Origin: Ciona savignyi
Taxonomy: Eukaryota; Chordata; Ascidiacea; Phlebobranchia; Cionidae
Reading direction: 5' to 3'
Assembly (NCBI GenBank): GCA_000149265.1
Contig: CH002650.1
Span: 1 to 64,000, forward strand
DNA: 64,000 nt
The notes below the pieces were generated by a model. The model was not told the DNA's origin. It saw only the letters and a list, made by a program, of their open reading frames with translations, and did no database searches. Position numbers and translations under genes: made by a program. Each line of letters begins with the position of its first letter. The first letter of the stretch is position 1. This document shows, in pieces, positions 35,911-48,720 of this stretch.

Positions 35911-38900
35911 ATGGAGACGACAACTTATACAATTACGGCAAAGGTGGGTGGGTTTTATAGAAGTTATTGAAGTAATGTGCATAAACGGTCTTCCAACAGA
36001 CTGGTAGCGAGTTTAAGGTGGGAAAGACCGATGCTACAGTCTCAATCAAGTTGATTGGAGAGAAGGGCCACAGGAGCACAAAGTGGCTGGTGCTGGATAA
36101 CTTCTGGCGAGATGATTTTGAGTTCGGTCGGACTGATGTCTTCAAAGTAAAAGCCATCGACATTGGCTTGCCAAGCGTGATTAGGCTAAGTCAGTTGGCA
36201 CTTTGTTTACATTCAGCGTTGTAGAATATTGTTATATAAAGCGAAAGCATAAATCATTTATTTGATATTGAGGTGTCTGGATATGTGAATTGTGCTAACA
36301 CCAAACAATTGGCCCAACAATCTGCAATACACTGTAATATCTCCGTCCAAATGTGGGGTGATCTGGCGATTGGCCGTTAAGGCCTCGTGGGTTTTCGCGT
36401 GAAAACAATAAACTCTCTCGACGGTGCCAACAGTGATCTTGTCATTAAAAGAGTTAAATAGATACGGAGCTGCACATTGATGTTTACGCTAATGCAGCTA
36501 CATACCTTAGTTATGCTAATACCAGCTAGTTGGGAATCACTGTTCTATCTCTCCTATCTCATACAAAGCAGAATACACAGAGCCAGAACAAAAAATTCAA
36601 AACAGCTCAATGAACTGTAGCATGCTTTATGAATTCTTACTGTCTTACAACTCAATGCATTTTGCTTTGAACTAAGATCTTTTTTAAACTGTTTTTACTT
36701 TTATGGTTGTAAGAAACCTGTAATACTTATTTTTTTAATAGAAATGGATAAATTATCGGACTCGAGCGGCTGGCATTGTGAGCATGTCATCGTTTCTCAG
36801 GCTAAGATTAAACGAACTTTCTATGTCAACGATTGGCTTTATGACGTCATAGACGTTGGGTACGGAAGAGGTGAGTTATACCGGCGAGTATATGCGGATA
36901 TTACGTAATATTGGGGTTCGCAGCCATGTTGCCGCAACATGAGACGGATGATCACGTGATCGCGATCAGGCAAGTGGAAGTGGAGCGGAACCGAGCTCAG
37001 TTCCGGTGGAACATCCGCCCAACCAGCGATGACTCAGGGTGGAGTCTTCCGCGGTATGCTGACGCGGATGAATATGAAGAACTGCCACACCACTTCCGTT
37101 TAAACGACCAGCAAATAACCAACTTCTATGGTCAGAGACAGATTGCATTGTATAACAGCCTTCTACAATACACCTCACGTGAGTATCTATTGTACAAACT
37201 AAAACATTCCTTATGTAAGAATTGAAGATTTGGTAATAGAACATGGATAATAAAGGGGCCTGGTTACAGCATACAAATCAATACTTTTCGTAATTTGTAA
37301 CAATTGGGCATGGGGTGTGATAGATATGGATATAGACTATTTGTGTCTTAACCACGTGAATGGGAAAATACAGGGTGCAGTTATCATTATGGGATCGTCA
37401 CTGGTTCTTTATAATTGACATGTTGCATGAGAGTCGGTTGAGCACACATTTCTGCCACACGATTATTCCTGTTTCACGCAGAGTTGCTACATACAAAGAA
37501 GTTGACAGATTTCGACGACTACACAGCATGTTTCATCCATCCAAGCCTACCCAGCGATATTCCATCCTTCTATGACAAGTAAATAACACACCCCCTATTA
37601 ATGCTTGTGTAGCTGTAGGGCGGTGCGAGAATCGTTCATTTCGGTCAATATTATGTTATTTAGGATACTTCATATCTATTGCAGTGTGCTGTTTATGTTT
37701 AGAACGTTCCTACCGTTTTAGTAGACCATCAATACATTTAAAAACTGTCTTTCCCGCAGACACAACCAATTATCTAGCTGTTTCGGGTAATAATACCAAA
37801 CAACTAATTAAAACATCCTTACTATCCTACAAATATCATTATGACGTAGATGGTCAACGGATGCTGAGCTAGGACGGCAGATTCTCAATGGCGTCAACCC
37901 AACAGTGATCGAGAAATGCATTGAACTTCCACCTGGCTTCAAACCCACTGACTTCGACTGCGGGGAGGCTATACACCAACGAATCGAGGTTTATTTGTAA
38001 TGTAGTCATGGTGATAACTACAAAATTGCATTGATCTTGCTACTTTGTGGTGGATAGAATAGGATATTCATGTTTATCCCCATGAATGGGAAAACAATGG
38101 GGTTAACACACTGCCAATCGTCAGATCACCTTGCGCCCATCGTCGGGTTACCGGAGCTATTGCAGTGTGTTGTGTATGATTCACACCTACTTTTATTTTA
38201 GTAGAACCCATTAATCCGCGGCGTTCAGACAATATCCGTTAAGTGCCTTGTCCAAGAACAGCAGAATAGCTGACGACCAGTTTCGAACCTGCAACCCCTC
38301 GGCTGAAAGGCGACGCACTAAACCACCAGACTAATCTGTCGTACAATGATGATAACATGTGCATACTGTAGGAAGGAAAGCTTTTCATCATCAACTATGC
38401 TGAATTGACCACTGGTGGGCGACGTAATCGCACAAAGAACGGGGACCGACTTTACTGCGCCGACCCGGTTTGCCTGCTACTGGTTAATGAGACGAATATT
38501 CTACTTCCTGTCGCCATCCAATTGGAGGAAGGCGGTCACGTGTTCTCACCCCGCGACTCGTATTATGATTGGTTGCTCGCGAAGCTGTATTTCCGTTGTT
38601 GTGACGTCAATATTCACGAGGTAAGGAAACGAAGCCACCATCACATTCAGTATCTTATTATATTATAAGCAGGAAGCTTGTGTATGCAACTAACTTAACG
38701 ATCACAATAGATAGAATTGTTCAAAACTACAGTAATCGAGCCAGCTTCTGCGCGACAAGCACGATAGGTTGAATACCAACCCGATGTGATAAACTTTTAT
38801 TTCATCCCGTACCATGTTTAATTGCAATATCCACAGTGGAAATACCACTACCTACTCACCCACGCCATCATGGAGCCCTTCGCCATCGCCTCATTCCGCT

Positions 38901-41282
38901 GCTTCTCGCGACGCCACCCCGTCTACAAGTTATTGCGCCCCCACGTGCACACAATACCAGCCATCAACACTCTTGCTCGTGTAAACCTGCTGGGGCCAAA
39001 AGCTGCTTCAAATTTCTTTCTTTCCCTAAGTACATTACACGATTCCCCAACATTGTGCCCGGTGTAACCCTCCTATTCCACCCACAGACGGAGTAGACAC
39101 AGCACGTCGAGCGTTTCAAAATCTCCACTTCGATAAACTCAACATTCCAGAAGTTTTTATTAAGCAAGGTAATATCGCTATCATATAGGCCGACCGATTA
39201 GTGTAGGATAAAATAGAATATCCATGTTTATCCCTGTAAATTGGAAAACCAAGGGGGTTAACACACAGGAAATCGTCAGATAACCTCGCTCCCACCGTAG
39301 GGTTTCCGGAGCTATTGTAGTGTGTTGGGTATGATTTAAACGTTTATTCAATTTTGTAGAACCTGGGTTCAGGCAATGTTCTTTTAGTAAGTGCCTTGCT
39401 CAAGGACACAACCGACACTCTAGCGACCAGTTTCGAAACAGTGGGTTCGAGGTAATCTGACGATTGCCGACGTGTTGACGCAACATTGCGTTTTCCAATT
39501 TACATGAATATCCTATTTCGCAGCATTAATTGTAAACTTCTTACAATAAAAGGGACGGACAGCACTGAGGTGTTACGTCAGTATTATTATCGAGATGACG
39601 CGCTTCTCCTGTGGAAGGCTATCAATCAATACGTCACATCCGTTATGTCGCTATTCTACAACAAGGATGAGGTGAGATATCCGTCAAAAAGGAATGTTAT
39701 ATGGGATATGTTATTTCCGGAAATGAGAAAGGGATAGTTATATGGGTAAACGTGGGAGGGTTACCACATGGACAATTGTTAGATTACCTCATGATTACCT
39801 AACGTTTACTGGAACTATTCAGTGACTTAAATAAGATTGAGATTTTTCTGCTCTTTTTGTTCCGCTCTTTGATCCACTTGGTTTAGGCTATATCCTTCGT
39901 GTTTGTCGTGTTTTGCCCAAGCACTCAAACAATTAAGACAGCGGTTGGCTTCGATCTTACAATCTTTTGGCTGGATGGCGACGTACTAACCAACTGAGCT
40001 ATGCGACTGGATATGACGTAAATATTTTGCAGGATGTGACCGGGGATATGGAGCTGGCTAACTTTGTCCGCATGGTGGCAACAGAGGGCGTCGGTTATGA
40101 CGGGAATTTGAAGGGATTTCCAATAAAACTGGAAAACATAGAGGAATTGGTATGTTGGGTGGGCTCTCATGTGGTGGTTACATTACTCGCATCTGACAGC
40201 ATACCGGGTGGTATATTGGCTTTGAAGAGGCTTCTTAATTCAGTAATTTCACTGTTCAAGGACCATGTGGCTATGAAACCGAAAGTTCGGTTAACTCGTC
40301 CTCGGATTTATAATCTCAAATTTATTTCTTCACCCACCAGAATATTAATCCATCATCCATCCAGGTTGAATATCTGACGATAATTGTCTTCACCTGCTCC
40401 GCGCAACACGCAGCAAGCAACTTCGGTCAGTTCGAGTTGTACAAATTCATCCCGAATGCGCCTGGCGGCATGCGGCTTCCGCCACATAAGAAGGGAGAGG
40501 TGACGGTGTGATAGTTATGTGTGACGTAATAATTGACGTTATGTCGATGCAGGGATCAATGCAGAGGATAATGGATAGCCTACCCGATCACTTGATGGCG
40601 TGTTTTCAACTTGGTACAGCGTTCACCCTTTCAACGTTTGCCCCTAATGAGGTAAGCTGGGTGGGTGAAACATCACACGTAGCTAGGGTTGTAGGGTTTC
40701 ACGCTCAAGCCAAACCAATGGGCTGTACTATCATATAGTGCTTGTCACAAATAATTTCATAAACGGTCGTTTGTTGAATTCAGTGGATTAATGAGTTTAT
40801 CGGCACATTGAATAACGCTAGCTAATCGGTGTCCCTGGGCAAGACACTTAACGGACATTGCTTGAACCCAGTGGATTAATGGGTTCTATATAAAAAGGGA
40901 CTAGTGAACCATACACAACACACTGCAGTAGGTTCAGTAACCCGACAGTGAACGCGAGGTGATCCGACTATTCTATTCTGGTGAATTCAAATGACTGAAT
41001 TAAGGTGTTTATAATATCAGTATTTCAGATTGTTCACATCACCTTGATTTATGCCAAAAATAAATTTGTTCCCTAGCTAAACCTTTGAACTTACTTTCTT
41101 AGATCTATTTGGGGGATTTCCCGACCAACCTGTTCGACGACTCAAGGGTCGATAATTATCAGATCAAATTCCGACGAGAGTTGAAAGCGATTTCGAAACA
41201 CATTCAAGCGAGAAACGAGGCGATTGATTTCCCGTTCATTTACCTTATGCCTGATCGCATCCCCATCAGTATTGCGGTGTGA
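35911..41282 (+). CDS. Animal lipoxygenase (PLAT + LOX; ALOX5/12/15-type)
   Basis: Non-haem iron dioxygenase of polyunsaturated fatty acids (eicosanoid synthesis). Fourteen exons join in frame: 35911-35943, 36000-36189, 36742-36870, 36924-37178, 37482-37578, 37850-37988, 38372-38620, 38837-39029, 39088-39168, 39553-39671, 40033-40149, 40365-40499, 40553-40651, 41103-41282, total 671 aa (human ALOX5 is 674). N-terminal PLAT domain (YTITAKTGSEF), then the LOX domain: [32 protein letters not shown], iron ligands H368 and H373 (HYLLTH), [12 protein letters not shown] with H549 and N553, and DRIPISIAV at the end. The C-terminal residue, whose carboxylate binds iron, is Val671 instead of the usual Ile. 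The Coffa-site residue is Ala411. Introns carry SINEs. The ALOX subtype is not assigned. Confidence 0.95.
38052..38343 (-). repeat. Cics-1-like SINE, reverse
   Basis: Near full-length reverse copy in a lipoxygenase intron, from 'aggatattcatgtttatccc' to 'gactaatctgtcgtac'. Confidence 0.8.
39204..39432 (-). repeat. Cics-1-like SINE, reverse, head truncated
   Basis: Reverse copy in a lipoxygenase intron ('gaatatccatgtttatccc' to 'ctctagcgaccagtttcgaa'). It stops before the end of the tRNA-like head. Confidence 0.75.
39940..40015 (-). repeat. tRNA-like SINE fragment, second type
   Basis: The minus strand contains 'tagctcagttggttagtacg' (good A box) and a degraded B-box region. It sits immediately upstream of a lipoxygenase exon. 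It resembles the pieces near 5.8 and 27.3 kb more than the common SINE. Confidence 0.4.
40812..40980 (+). repeat. Cics-1-like SINE fragment
   Basis: Forward copy lacking most of the head: 'gctagctaatcggtgtcc', 'acccagtggattaatggg', 'acacaacacactgcag', 'aacccgacagtgaacgcg'. It lies in the last lipoxygenase intron. Confidence 0.65.
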
Positions 41283-43437
41283 TTATCCCCATCATCAAGT
41301 GAATTGTGGACTGGAGATAATGGACGATGGCCTGTTGTATATCCTTCAATACAGATATTCTAATCTTGTAATTCTTACTGTATATCCTTGTTTATTCGGA
41401 TTATTATCATTGGTTATACCTGGACTGTCGTAATTACAGCCGTGTAAAGATAAGTATTAAATGCTTTTGTGTCCATATTTGTCAACAAACACCGATTGGA
41501 AATTTTAAAACAAACGTGTTTGAACTGAAAGCATTCTTTATGCTGTGTGGGTATTTTCTCAATTTAAGCATAAAGACTTCATATTGTATATTCTTATAAG
41601 TCTCTATTAACTATTTTTTGCACAGTAGGTAATTTTTAGATTTAAAAAGAAGGCCTATATTCCATCAATGCAAAAAAACAAATCCCAATATACCGAGCTT
41701 AATAAACTTTGATTTGCAACAATATTACAGCAATAAATCTGTTATTATGAGTTCTCTTCGAATTCGAAACGTCACTAAAGCCGTTTTATACATGGGGCGG
41801 TATATGAGTCCGCCATGCTAACCATTTGTCCATACGTTTTTGGAATGTTTGTTAACTCTATAGTCTATGAGCTATTGCTTTTGCCTACGACCTAATGTCA
41901 AGGATCTTAGGCCGGTTGTAAAGTTCTTACATTAATACAAACTTGTTTAAACACTTCGATTCCCCACCACCGTGATACACCACCACATTTGGGTAAAGTA
42001 AATAGATAAGAAGTGAACATGTTTATTATAATCTGACATATAGGATAGGATATTCATTTTTATTCCTGTGATTGGGAAAACCAAGGGCTAACACACGGGC
42101 AACCGTCAGATCACCTCGGGCCCGCCGTCGGGTTACCGGAAATCTTGCAGTGTGTTGTGTATAATTGAGACGTTTCTTCAAATTGGTAGAACCCAAAATT
42201 CTCTGGCTTCAGGTAATATCCGTTAATATAATAAAAAAGCAGCTTCTTCCAGTACAACCCCTTGGAAAGAGAATGCTGCTTCCGAACCGAACAAACATTG
42301 GGAAACTGGGTATAATATCATAATTGCCGAAATATTGTTATAACAAACGTGTATTTTTAAATATAAATTAAAAATTGTGAAGAAACGTAGATATATAAAG
42401 TAAATGTGAAAAACACATTTGAACGATAAATACCTCAGTATTCTTGGGAAACTTACAAAATATAAAATGCCCAGGCATGTATATTAAACATTGTTATAAC
42501 CAGCTATAGGCATACACTCAAAACCCACCTAAATGAACAGACAATTTAAAAACAAATAAAAAAGATGGCGCAAGCCATATCAATCTTTGAAGAATTTAGG
42601 GGAAATTCCCAAAACTGAACTTAAATCAGATATCAGTCAGAAAACACAGTTCCTACGGTTTAATTTCTACTCAAACCAATATTGCTAAATGCTTCATTAA
42701 AACTCAGTCACCAGTTCTTTATTTGCCCATAACCAACCGCGAGCTTTGTAAACCCACAGCAATATACTGCTTCTACAGAACATGGATATCAAATCTGGTA
42801 AACATCAGTTTCTGGTCGCACAAACAAACTATAGGCATATGCAGAATGTATATTATATATCAATGTGTTATTTTAATTTAGGTAATCAGAAAACTGAACA
42901 TTTCTGCTATTTTGGATGCATTCTTTTTTGTACCTAGCCAAGTTTTGAATTAAAGTTTTTTTTTTATACAGTCTGTATAGGTATCGGTCGCGTTAACCAT
43001 TCGGCCACACGACCGTACAGTTTGGATGCATTCTGACTACTGTGCGGAGGAGTGAAATGTGGTTCCATTCGACAGATCAGTATACAAGTCTGGTTGTCAA
43101 AAGCAAGGTTTTTGGGAACAGTTAAACGACGTTACAACTTTTGCCCAAAACATTCGATGCCATATAAACGCTTCGGGCACTTTGACAATCCTTACATATG
43201 CCAACAAACCGGATAAAACGAAGCAACTTGACTGGGCTTTCGGTGTAATGACAATTGTACAAAATACATAAAACAGAAATGTCCAAACCTTCATTGTATT
43301 GTGTTGGATTGAACAATATATTGGCGTTTTTTTATTTTCTTTAATGGACGCATAGCATTATTGTAAACCGTCGGATAAAAATGATTGCGAATGTCCTTCG
43401 TCGTATGGAAACACATAACGCGAAGGCTTAGCTCGTG
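41283..43437. other. Lipoxygenase 3' flank and gene-poor region
   Basis: Contains the lipoxygenase 3' UTR with several AATAAA-type signals (for example near 41731) and a reverse SINE piece at about 42041-42226. A tRNA-Ser-like half ('gtggccgaatggttaacg' on the minus strand, about 42986-43018) is present but incomplete. A 70-codon frame at 43059-43271 has no supporting features. Confidence 0.4.
42041..42226 (-). repeat. Cics-1-like SINE, reverse, head truncated
   Basis: Starts 'taggataggatattcattt', contains 'ccgtcgggttaccgga' and 'gcagtgtgttgtgtataat', and fades out after 'ccgttaatataat'. Confidence 0.7.
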
Positions 43438-43578
43438 TCATTGAATAGAAAGTCGTTACGCCATTGAACGGAAAGTTGGATGGCTGTGTACGTCATCGAA
43501 TAGAAAATTTGGATGGTTGCGGACGTCATCGGATAAAAAAAACGATAGGTTGTCACGGTCGTCATCGGATAGAAAATA
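43438..43578 (-). repeat. Minisatellite covering the CDC20 stop codon and 3' UTR
   Basis: The motif 'tcatcggatagaaaa' and variants start at 43438, 43461, 43492, 43526 and 43562 (spacings 23, 31, 34, 36). The 43562 copy encodes, on the minus strand, the last CDC20 codons and the stop. Confidence 0.75.
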
Positions 43579-46500
43579 AAGTGTTGATTTTGCTTGAAGC
43601 TGTGTTGGAAAGCGATTTTGGTTTCTTCTTGTGACTGGGATCAAGCGTGAAGCAATCCCACAACCGAAGTGATTCGTCGGCCGCACCGGAGCACACCGTC
43701 TGACCGTCGGGCGACATTGCCAGGTACAACACCTAAGAATCGGAGGTACATATGTAAGTCATGTACTTTATCAGGATGGGGCAATTTCCGTATATCGTCC
43801 AGACAACTAGTGTGATTTAACATTTTTGGATTTCGCAAATAACCAAAATTTCATCAGAATTTTATCAAATATTTAAGCGGTGTTGGCGTATTACTTTTGC
43901 TAAAAGTAAATGACATAATCTATATCTATAGCTTCAAACTACCTTGTAGTCAACCAAAGTGTAAGCGCATTTGTTAAGCTTGGTTCTGCAACATAACTTA
44001 CCCTGGATGTGTGGCCCATGAGGTCCTGCACCCAATCCATGCTGGGGTAGGACCATATGGTGAGCTGGTTGTGTGCGTAGCCGTGCGACGATACCAACTC
44101 CTTGTAGTGCTTTGACCACCGAATGGCGCATACCTAGTGTAGTGAGTAGGAACAAGGAATGAGTTTACAAACACATATATATTAAACATATATACACATA
44201 TATATTGAATGTGTAGTTGAGGCCGAATGAATGGTTATCAAGACCGAAAAAAAAGGCTTTTGAAGTAAAAATCATCCCACATTCCCACCTGAGATTTGGT
44301 GTCAACTGATTTGATACAACTTCCATTGTGAGTGTTCCAGAACCTTATATGGCGGTCAGCACTCCCCCCACCTGACGCTAACACATTCGATTGCCACGGA
44401 CACCATGCGATCGCCTGCGATTAACATGATTAACATAACGAGTTTTCTTCTACAATTCTCACAAATACCTTATTTTAAAAAGGACTGTGTATACCTAAAT
44501 TCGACATTGGCTGCCTGATTGGAAAAAAAACTGAACCAGTTTACCGTTAACTAATACACAGCCCAATTTATCACAGCTAAAAAGTCGGTGTTTTGCTGAT
44601 ATTGTTCTTGTATAACAAGGTTGAAACTCGTGGTTATGATTATGCCATGTACCTAACTGATAAACACTCACCTTCACAGCAGACTGATGGTCAGTGAAGG
44701 AATACATCGGTTTGGTTTCCATACTTGAGTAAACGTTGACGATATTATCGTTGCTTCCACTCGCAAGGTGTCGACCATCTTTCGACCACTCCAGCCCACA
44801 CACCTCCTGGGGGGAATCAATTGAATTTTATTAAAATAAATGATAAGAAATAAACAAAAATAAGAATAATAAATTACAATTAAACAAATGACATTGATAA
44901 CATAAATACAAATTGTAGTTTAACAAGACTGATGGCTAGGGGAACACAATATTTCCACCCTCCCATGTAATAATGTCTAAGATTTTTTCATCACTGAAAG
45001 GTTGTTCGTTTGAAACTAGCTGCCATCTAGTTGGTTGTGTCTGCTTTGTGTAAGGCACTTGGTGAACATTGCTTAGTAGAATTAAAGGAATGAACTTAAA
45101 CTGTTTGTAACAAATGGCATGTCTTGAGTACTGTCATCATTGTGTTATAATTTCCACTTTCTTGCACCCCAGGGATAATATGAAACACGATTATCATGAC
45201 ACCACCTGTGAGTGGCCGGTGAGAGTTGCCACGTGATGATCCGACACACGAACGTCATGGTGATGTACAAAGCCATCCAACGAACCACTGGGGGGAGTAA
45301 GAACATAGTGTCACCAACTCTCATATTATGTGGTTGGGATTGGGATGTTACCTCGACAAGATGTAGTCGTTCCATGAAAGTGAAGAAACTCGAGCAGCGT
45401 GACTCTTCATGTTGCGCATGCGTTTGCTGGATGCTATGTCCCATAACTGTGTAAGAAAACAGTTAAATCTAGGATTTTATAATATGTTTGGAAGATCCCC
45501 AGACCCCATAAAGATAACTTACCATAAGTTAACAGAACTTTGCCGGTTGGTCTAGCGGTCAAGTGTGTCGCCTTTCAATCGAAAGTTTACAGGAGCGAAA
45601 CTGGTCGCTAGCTAGTCGGTTGTGTCTTTGGGCAAGGCAGTTTACGAACATTGCCTGAACCCAGTGGATTAATGATCTGACTATTGCCCGTGTGATAACC
45701 CCCTTGGTTTTTCCATTCACAGGGATAAAGATGAATATCCTAACCTATCCATCTTATCCTAACCAACTGTCCCACTGTCTAATTTTAACAACATTTATTT
45801 ATTCTTTTACAATCACGCTAAGCCAACTTTCCAATCAATCTTAAAGATATAAGATTCTGCAATATTGTAATATTCTTAATAATATTACCTGCACTTGTGC
45901 CTCGCTGGTGCCGATGGCGATGTGTTCACCGTCCGGCATCCATTTCACTGAGGACACATATTCTTCCTCCCCTTCCATTGTCATCAGCATTGTGATGTCA
46001 CCACTCGAGGCATCCCACAGGTACACACTACGAGCAAGAACAACCGCCAACAAATTATTCGAACTCCAATCCAACAAGTTCAAATCTGTAGAAAAATATG
46101 AACATCACCAACCACCCTGGTGACGTGGTATTGAAACTTACAGAAGTCGTTTCCAAGGTCTGGGGCATCGAGGATTCGACTCGCAGTGGTTGGGATGTGC
46201 CGGGTTTTCTTGCGATCTGACACAGATTTCTTGGATGAGCTGTACAACACCTAGGTGGGATTGTGGGGTCTAAACTATTTATTTGAGGATAGGGCATTTG
46301 GAGCAAAAGGCGTTTCCATATACAGTTAAATAAAAAGGTCATGCATGTTAATGAGTAGCCTCATGTCATGATGAATATGTTTCGTATGTGCATGGGAATA
46401 AAACACCAAAAGCGGAGTATTGCCACACAAACCTTGGTATTATTATGGTATCCCTCCGCTGCTGCTGGGCGAGCTTTGAAAGCGAGGATACGACCTTCCC

Positions 46501-48186
46501 CTCCAACTCCACTCGCTCGTTGCAGATTCTCACTCATTCTTCTCTTGTAATCCTCCTCGGCGAGTGATCCAGTTGGTGCAGGTTCATCTGTGTGGAGAAT
46601 CATTCGTTGCCATTATATTTGGCCAAGAGTGCATTAAACCACCATGACGAACAACATCTGGTGTTATGTCAATCAGTTTATCAAAAATTATAATCCTCAA
46701 CAATATACCTTTACATTTCTATGAAAAGATACAGTACAATGCTATGTAGACAAACAAATGGTCAAAAAATTGAGCCTTCAACAACCAAAAAGGCCTTTTA
46801 AATTAAGTGGATATTGATACACAAACAGCATTTGTTTCTAGCACTGCAGCTGTGGATCCAGCGTACACTCCAATACATAAATCAAAAAGGTAAGAGGTTC
46901 TAACCATTTTCGGATAATATTCGGTAATTTCCTAGTTCAAAGTTGGTGGCTTGTCGGCTTGGAATAAATCTATCTCCATGTCTTGGGGTTCGATTCAAAC
47001 TTGTGTTTTTACTTGATGGTTTTAATTTGCCTGGAAACAAATTGTGAGAACTATACTTCCATCACAGTGGAGGATCTATCACACAGTTGGTGGCCGAATG
47101 ATTATGGTAACTTGAACTTAATTATGTATAAAAACGGTGACAATCCTATTGTGGGTTTGAAACACAGCATGGTAATAAAATATCGTACAGTCAGGTTTCT
47201 GTAGCTATTTCAATGTTTTTTTGTTATTAGATAAAATATTTTTGCATGATCCTGTTTGAACCTGTTGGATTTCCTGTGTCCGCCCGATAACCACAGTTAA
47301 CAAATGAAAACAAGAAAATGTTCGCTTTGGGATCAACTATCTTATTTTTGTAGATGGAAAAACATAGAAAGAATTTAACAAATGAGCAACTATAGGATCA
47401 TTGAAGCTATTGCAGCGTGACATGTATGATTGTGACATTTCTATGGTAAGCTATGTTAAGGCAAGCAAACCAAATGACCTGGAGTTCTGTTCTTGGAAGA
47501 ATTGGGAGTACGGGTCTTAGAGCTTGGAGTTTTGTTGACACTTTGCGACATCGACCGGTTCTTAGAAGGGCTGTAATTGACGCTTAGGTGCTGGCTGTGG
47601 ATTACACGATTATTTTACTTATGTTAGTACAATACGGTATATTAATTTATCCTTAATATAGTCAATTGTCGAAATTTCTACTTTAGTCTGATAATGGTCC
47701 TTTCAAAGTTCATATATGCATGTGTTACCATTGCAATTTTAGAAGACGATATATTACTAATTAGATTGGTGTATGGTCTTAAGATAAAACTATAAGTTTA
47801 TTGTCTTAATGCCAATATTATTTATACACCACAAAACATATGAAGGAAGATAAACAATTCAATTCAGGTTGTATTTGAAAGGAAAAATACAGTATAACAC
47901 ACCCGTTTTGGCATTGGGGCCTCGTAAACACAAATGTGGAGGCTTATTTTTGTATTAAAAAACTATGATTGCTTGTTTACATATTAGATAATTGACAAAT
48001 AAATTTGTAGGTGACAAAATGCAGTGCTTACCTAACATTTAGTGATTTACTATGTAAGCTTAAGTTACCGCAGCCAGAAATATCGTTTGCTTTTCTCTGC
48101 CATCTTGCTGTTGGCCCAGCTTGTAACGGTTTGTCAAGTCTCATTAGGCTGTTTACTTCATTTTCAAAGTCAAATTGAGACGACAT
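43562..48186 (-). CDS. CDC20: CDC20/Fizzy, APC/C activator
   Basis: WD40 activator of the anaphase-promoting complex and target of the spindle checkpoint. Twelve exons join in frame (transcript order): 48186-48032, 47594-47479, 47030-46905, 46587-46433, 46250-46142, 46085-45889, 45446-45352, 45287-45206, 44806-44672, 44414-44289, 44133-44002, 43732-43562, total 532 aa (human 499). Seen: [12 protein letters not shown] and ARWQRKA N-terminus, Ser/Thr/Pro-rich linker, C-box DRFIPSR (110-116), MAD2-binding motif [21 protein letters not shown] opening the seven-bladed propeller, [55 protein letters not shown], and the APC/C-binding C-terminal Ile-Arg tail. The KEN box position reads SEN. A forward SINE (45541-45760) lies between exons 6 and 7. 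Confidence 0.96.
45541..45760 (+). repeat. Cics-1-like SINE with internal deletion
   Basis: Forward copy with a well-kept tRNA-like head ('tgccggttggtctagcgg'). The segment between 'ggattaatg' and 'atctgactattgcccg' is deleted. It lies in a CDC20 intron. Confidence 0.8.
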
Positions 48187-48720
48187 TTTAATAAACCCAG
48201 CAATCACACAAAATAAACTTATAAATAAAATCTTAAATTACTAAAACGAACATAAATTCGTAGCCATTTGTTAAAAAGAAATAACGAACGTACACTTATT
48301 TTATAAATTGAAATACTATTACCCAAAAAACTATAACCAAACGAACACAACTGACCAACAGAATTTAAATATCCCTCCTTCATAATTTTACGGTGACGTC
48401 ACAACGGGTGCAATACGTCATAGTTGGTAGAAATGTAACGGGGACCGGTGTCGTGAAAATTAAGCTTAATCGCAAAAAATACGACAAATCTGCTTCGCCA
48501 AACAATAAATAAACCTTAAGAAATATTCTATGCTAAACAATTATTTTTTTGCTGTTCTATAAATTAGTAAAAGCCAAACTGCTTCGATAACCCCATGGTG
48601 GGCACGATATATTGTGACGATGAAGCCCTTGTATATTTTTTGGTATCCCCGTGTGACAATGACAGTCGCCAGAAGTGTAGTCAAATATATTTTATTGTGA
48701 TGTAGAATCATAACAACTAT
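48187..48720. other. CDC20 upstream region, no gene seen
   Basis: AT-rich region before a SINE. Includes 'ggtgacgtcacaac' at about 48391, an ATF/CREB-like palindrome TGACGTCA close upstream of the CDC20 start, which could be a promoter element. Confidence 0.35.

Noticed and set aside
37752..37785. Possible tiny lipoxygenase exon between 37578 and 37850
   Set aside because: The sequence belongs to a SINE remnant and breaks the reading frame; direct joining of 37578 to 37850 gives the conserved W..D....G.Q motif in frame.
42986..43018. tRNA-Ser-like sequence on the minus strand
   Set aside because: Only the 5' half resembles a tRNA; no proper anticodon arm, T arm or acceptor pairing by eye.
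43059..43271. 70-codon plus-strand frame in the lipoxygenase 3' flank
   Set aside because: No family resemblance, no splice partner, AT-rich gene-poor surroundings.
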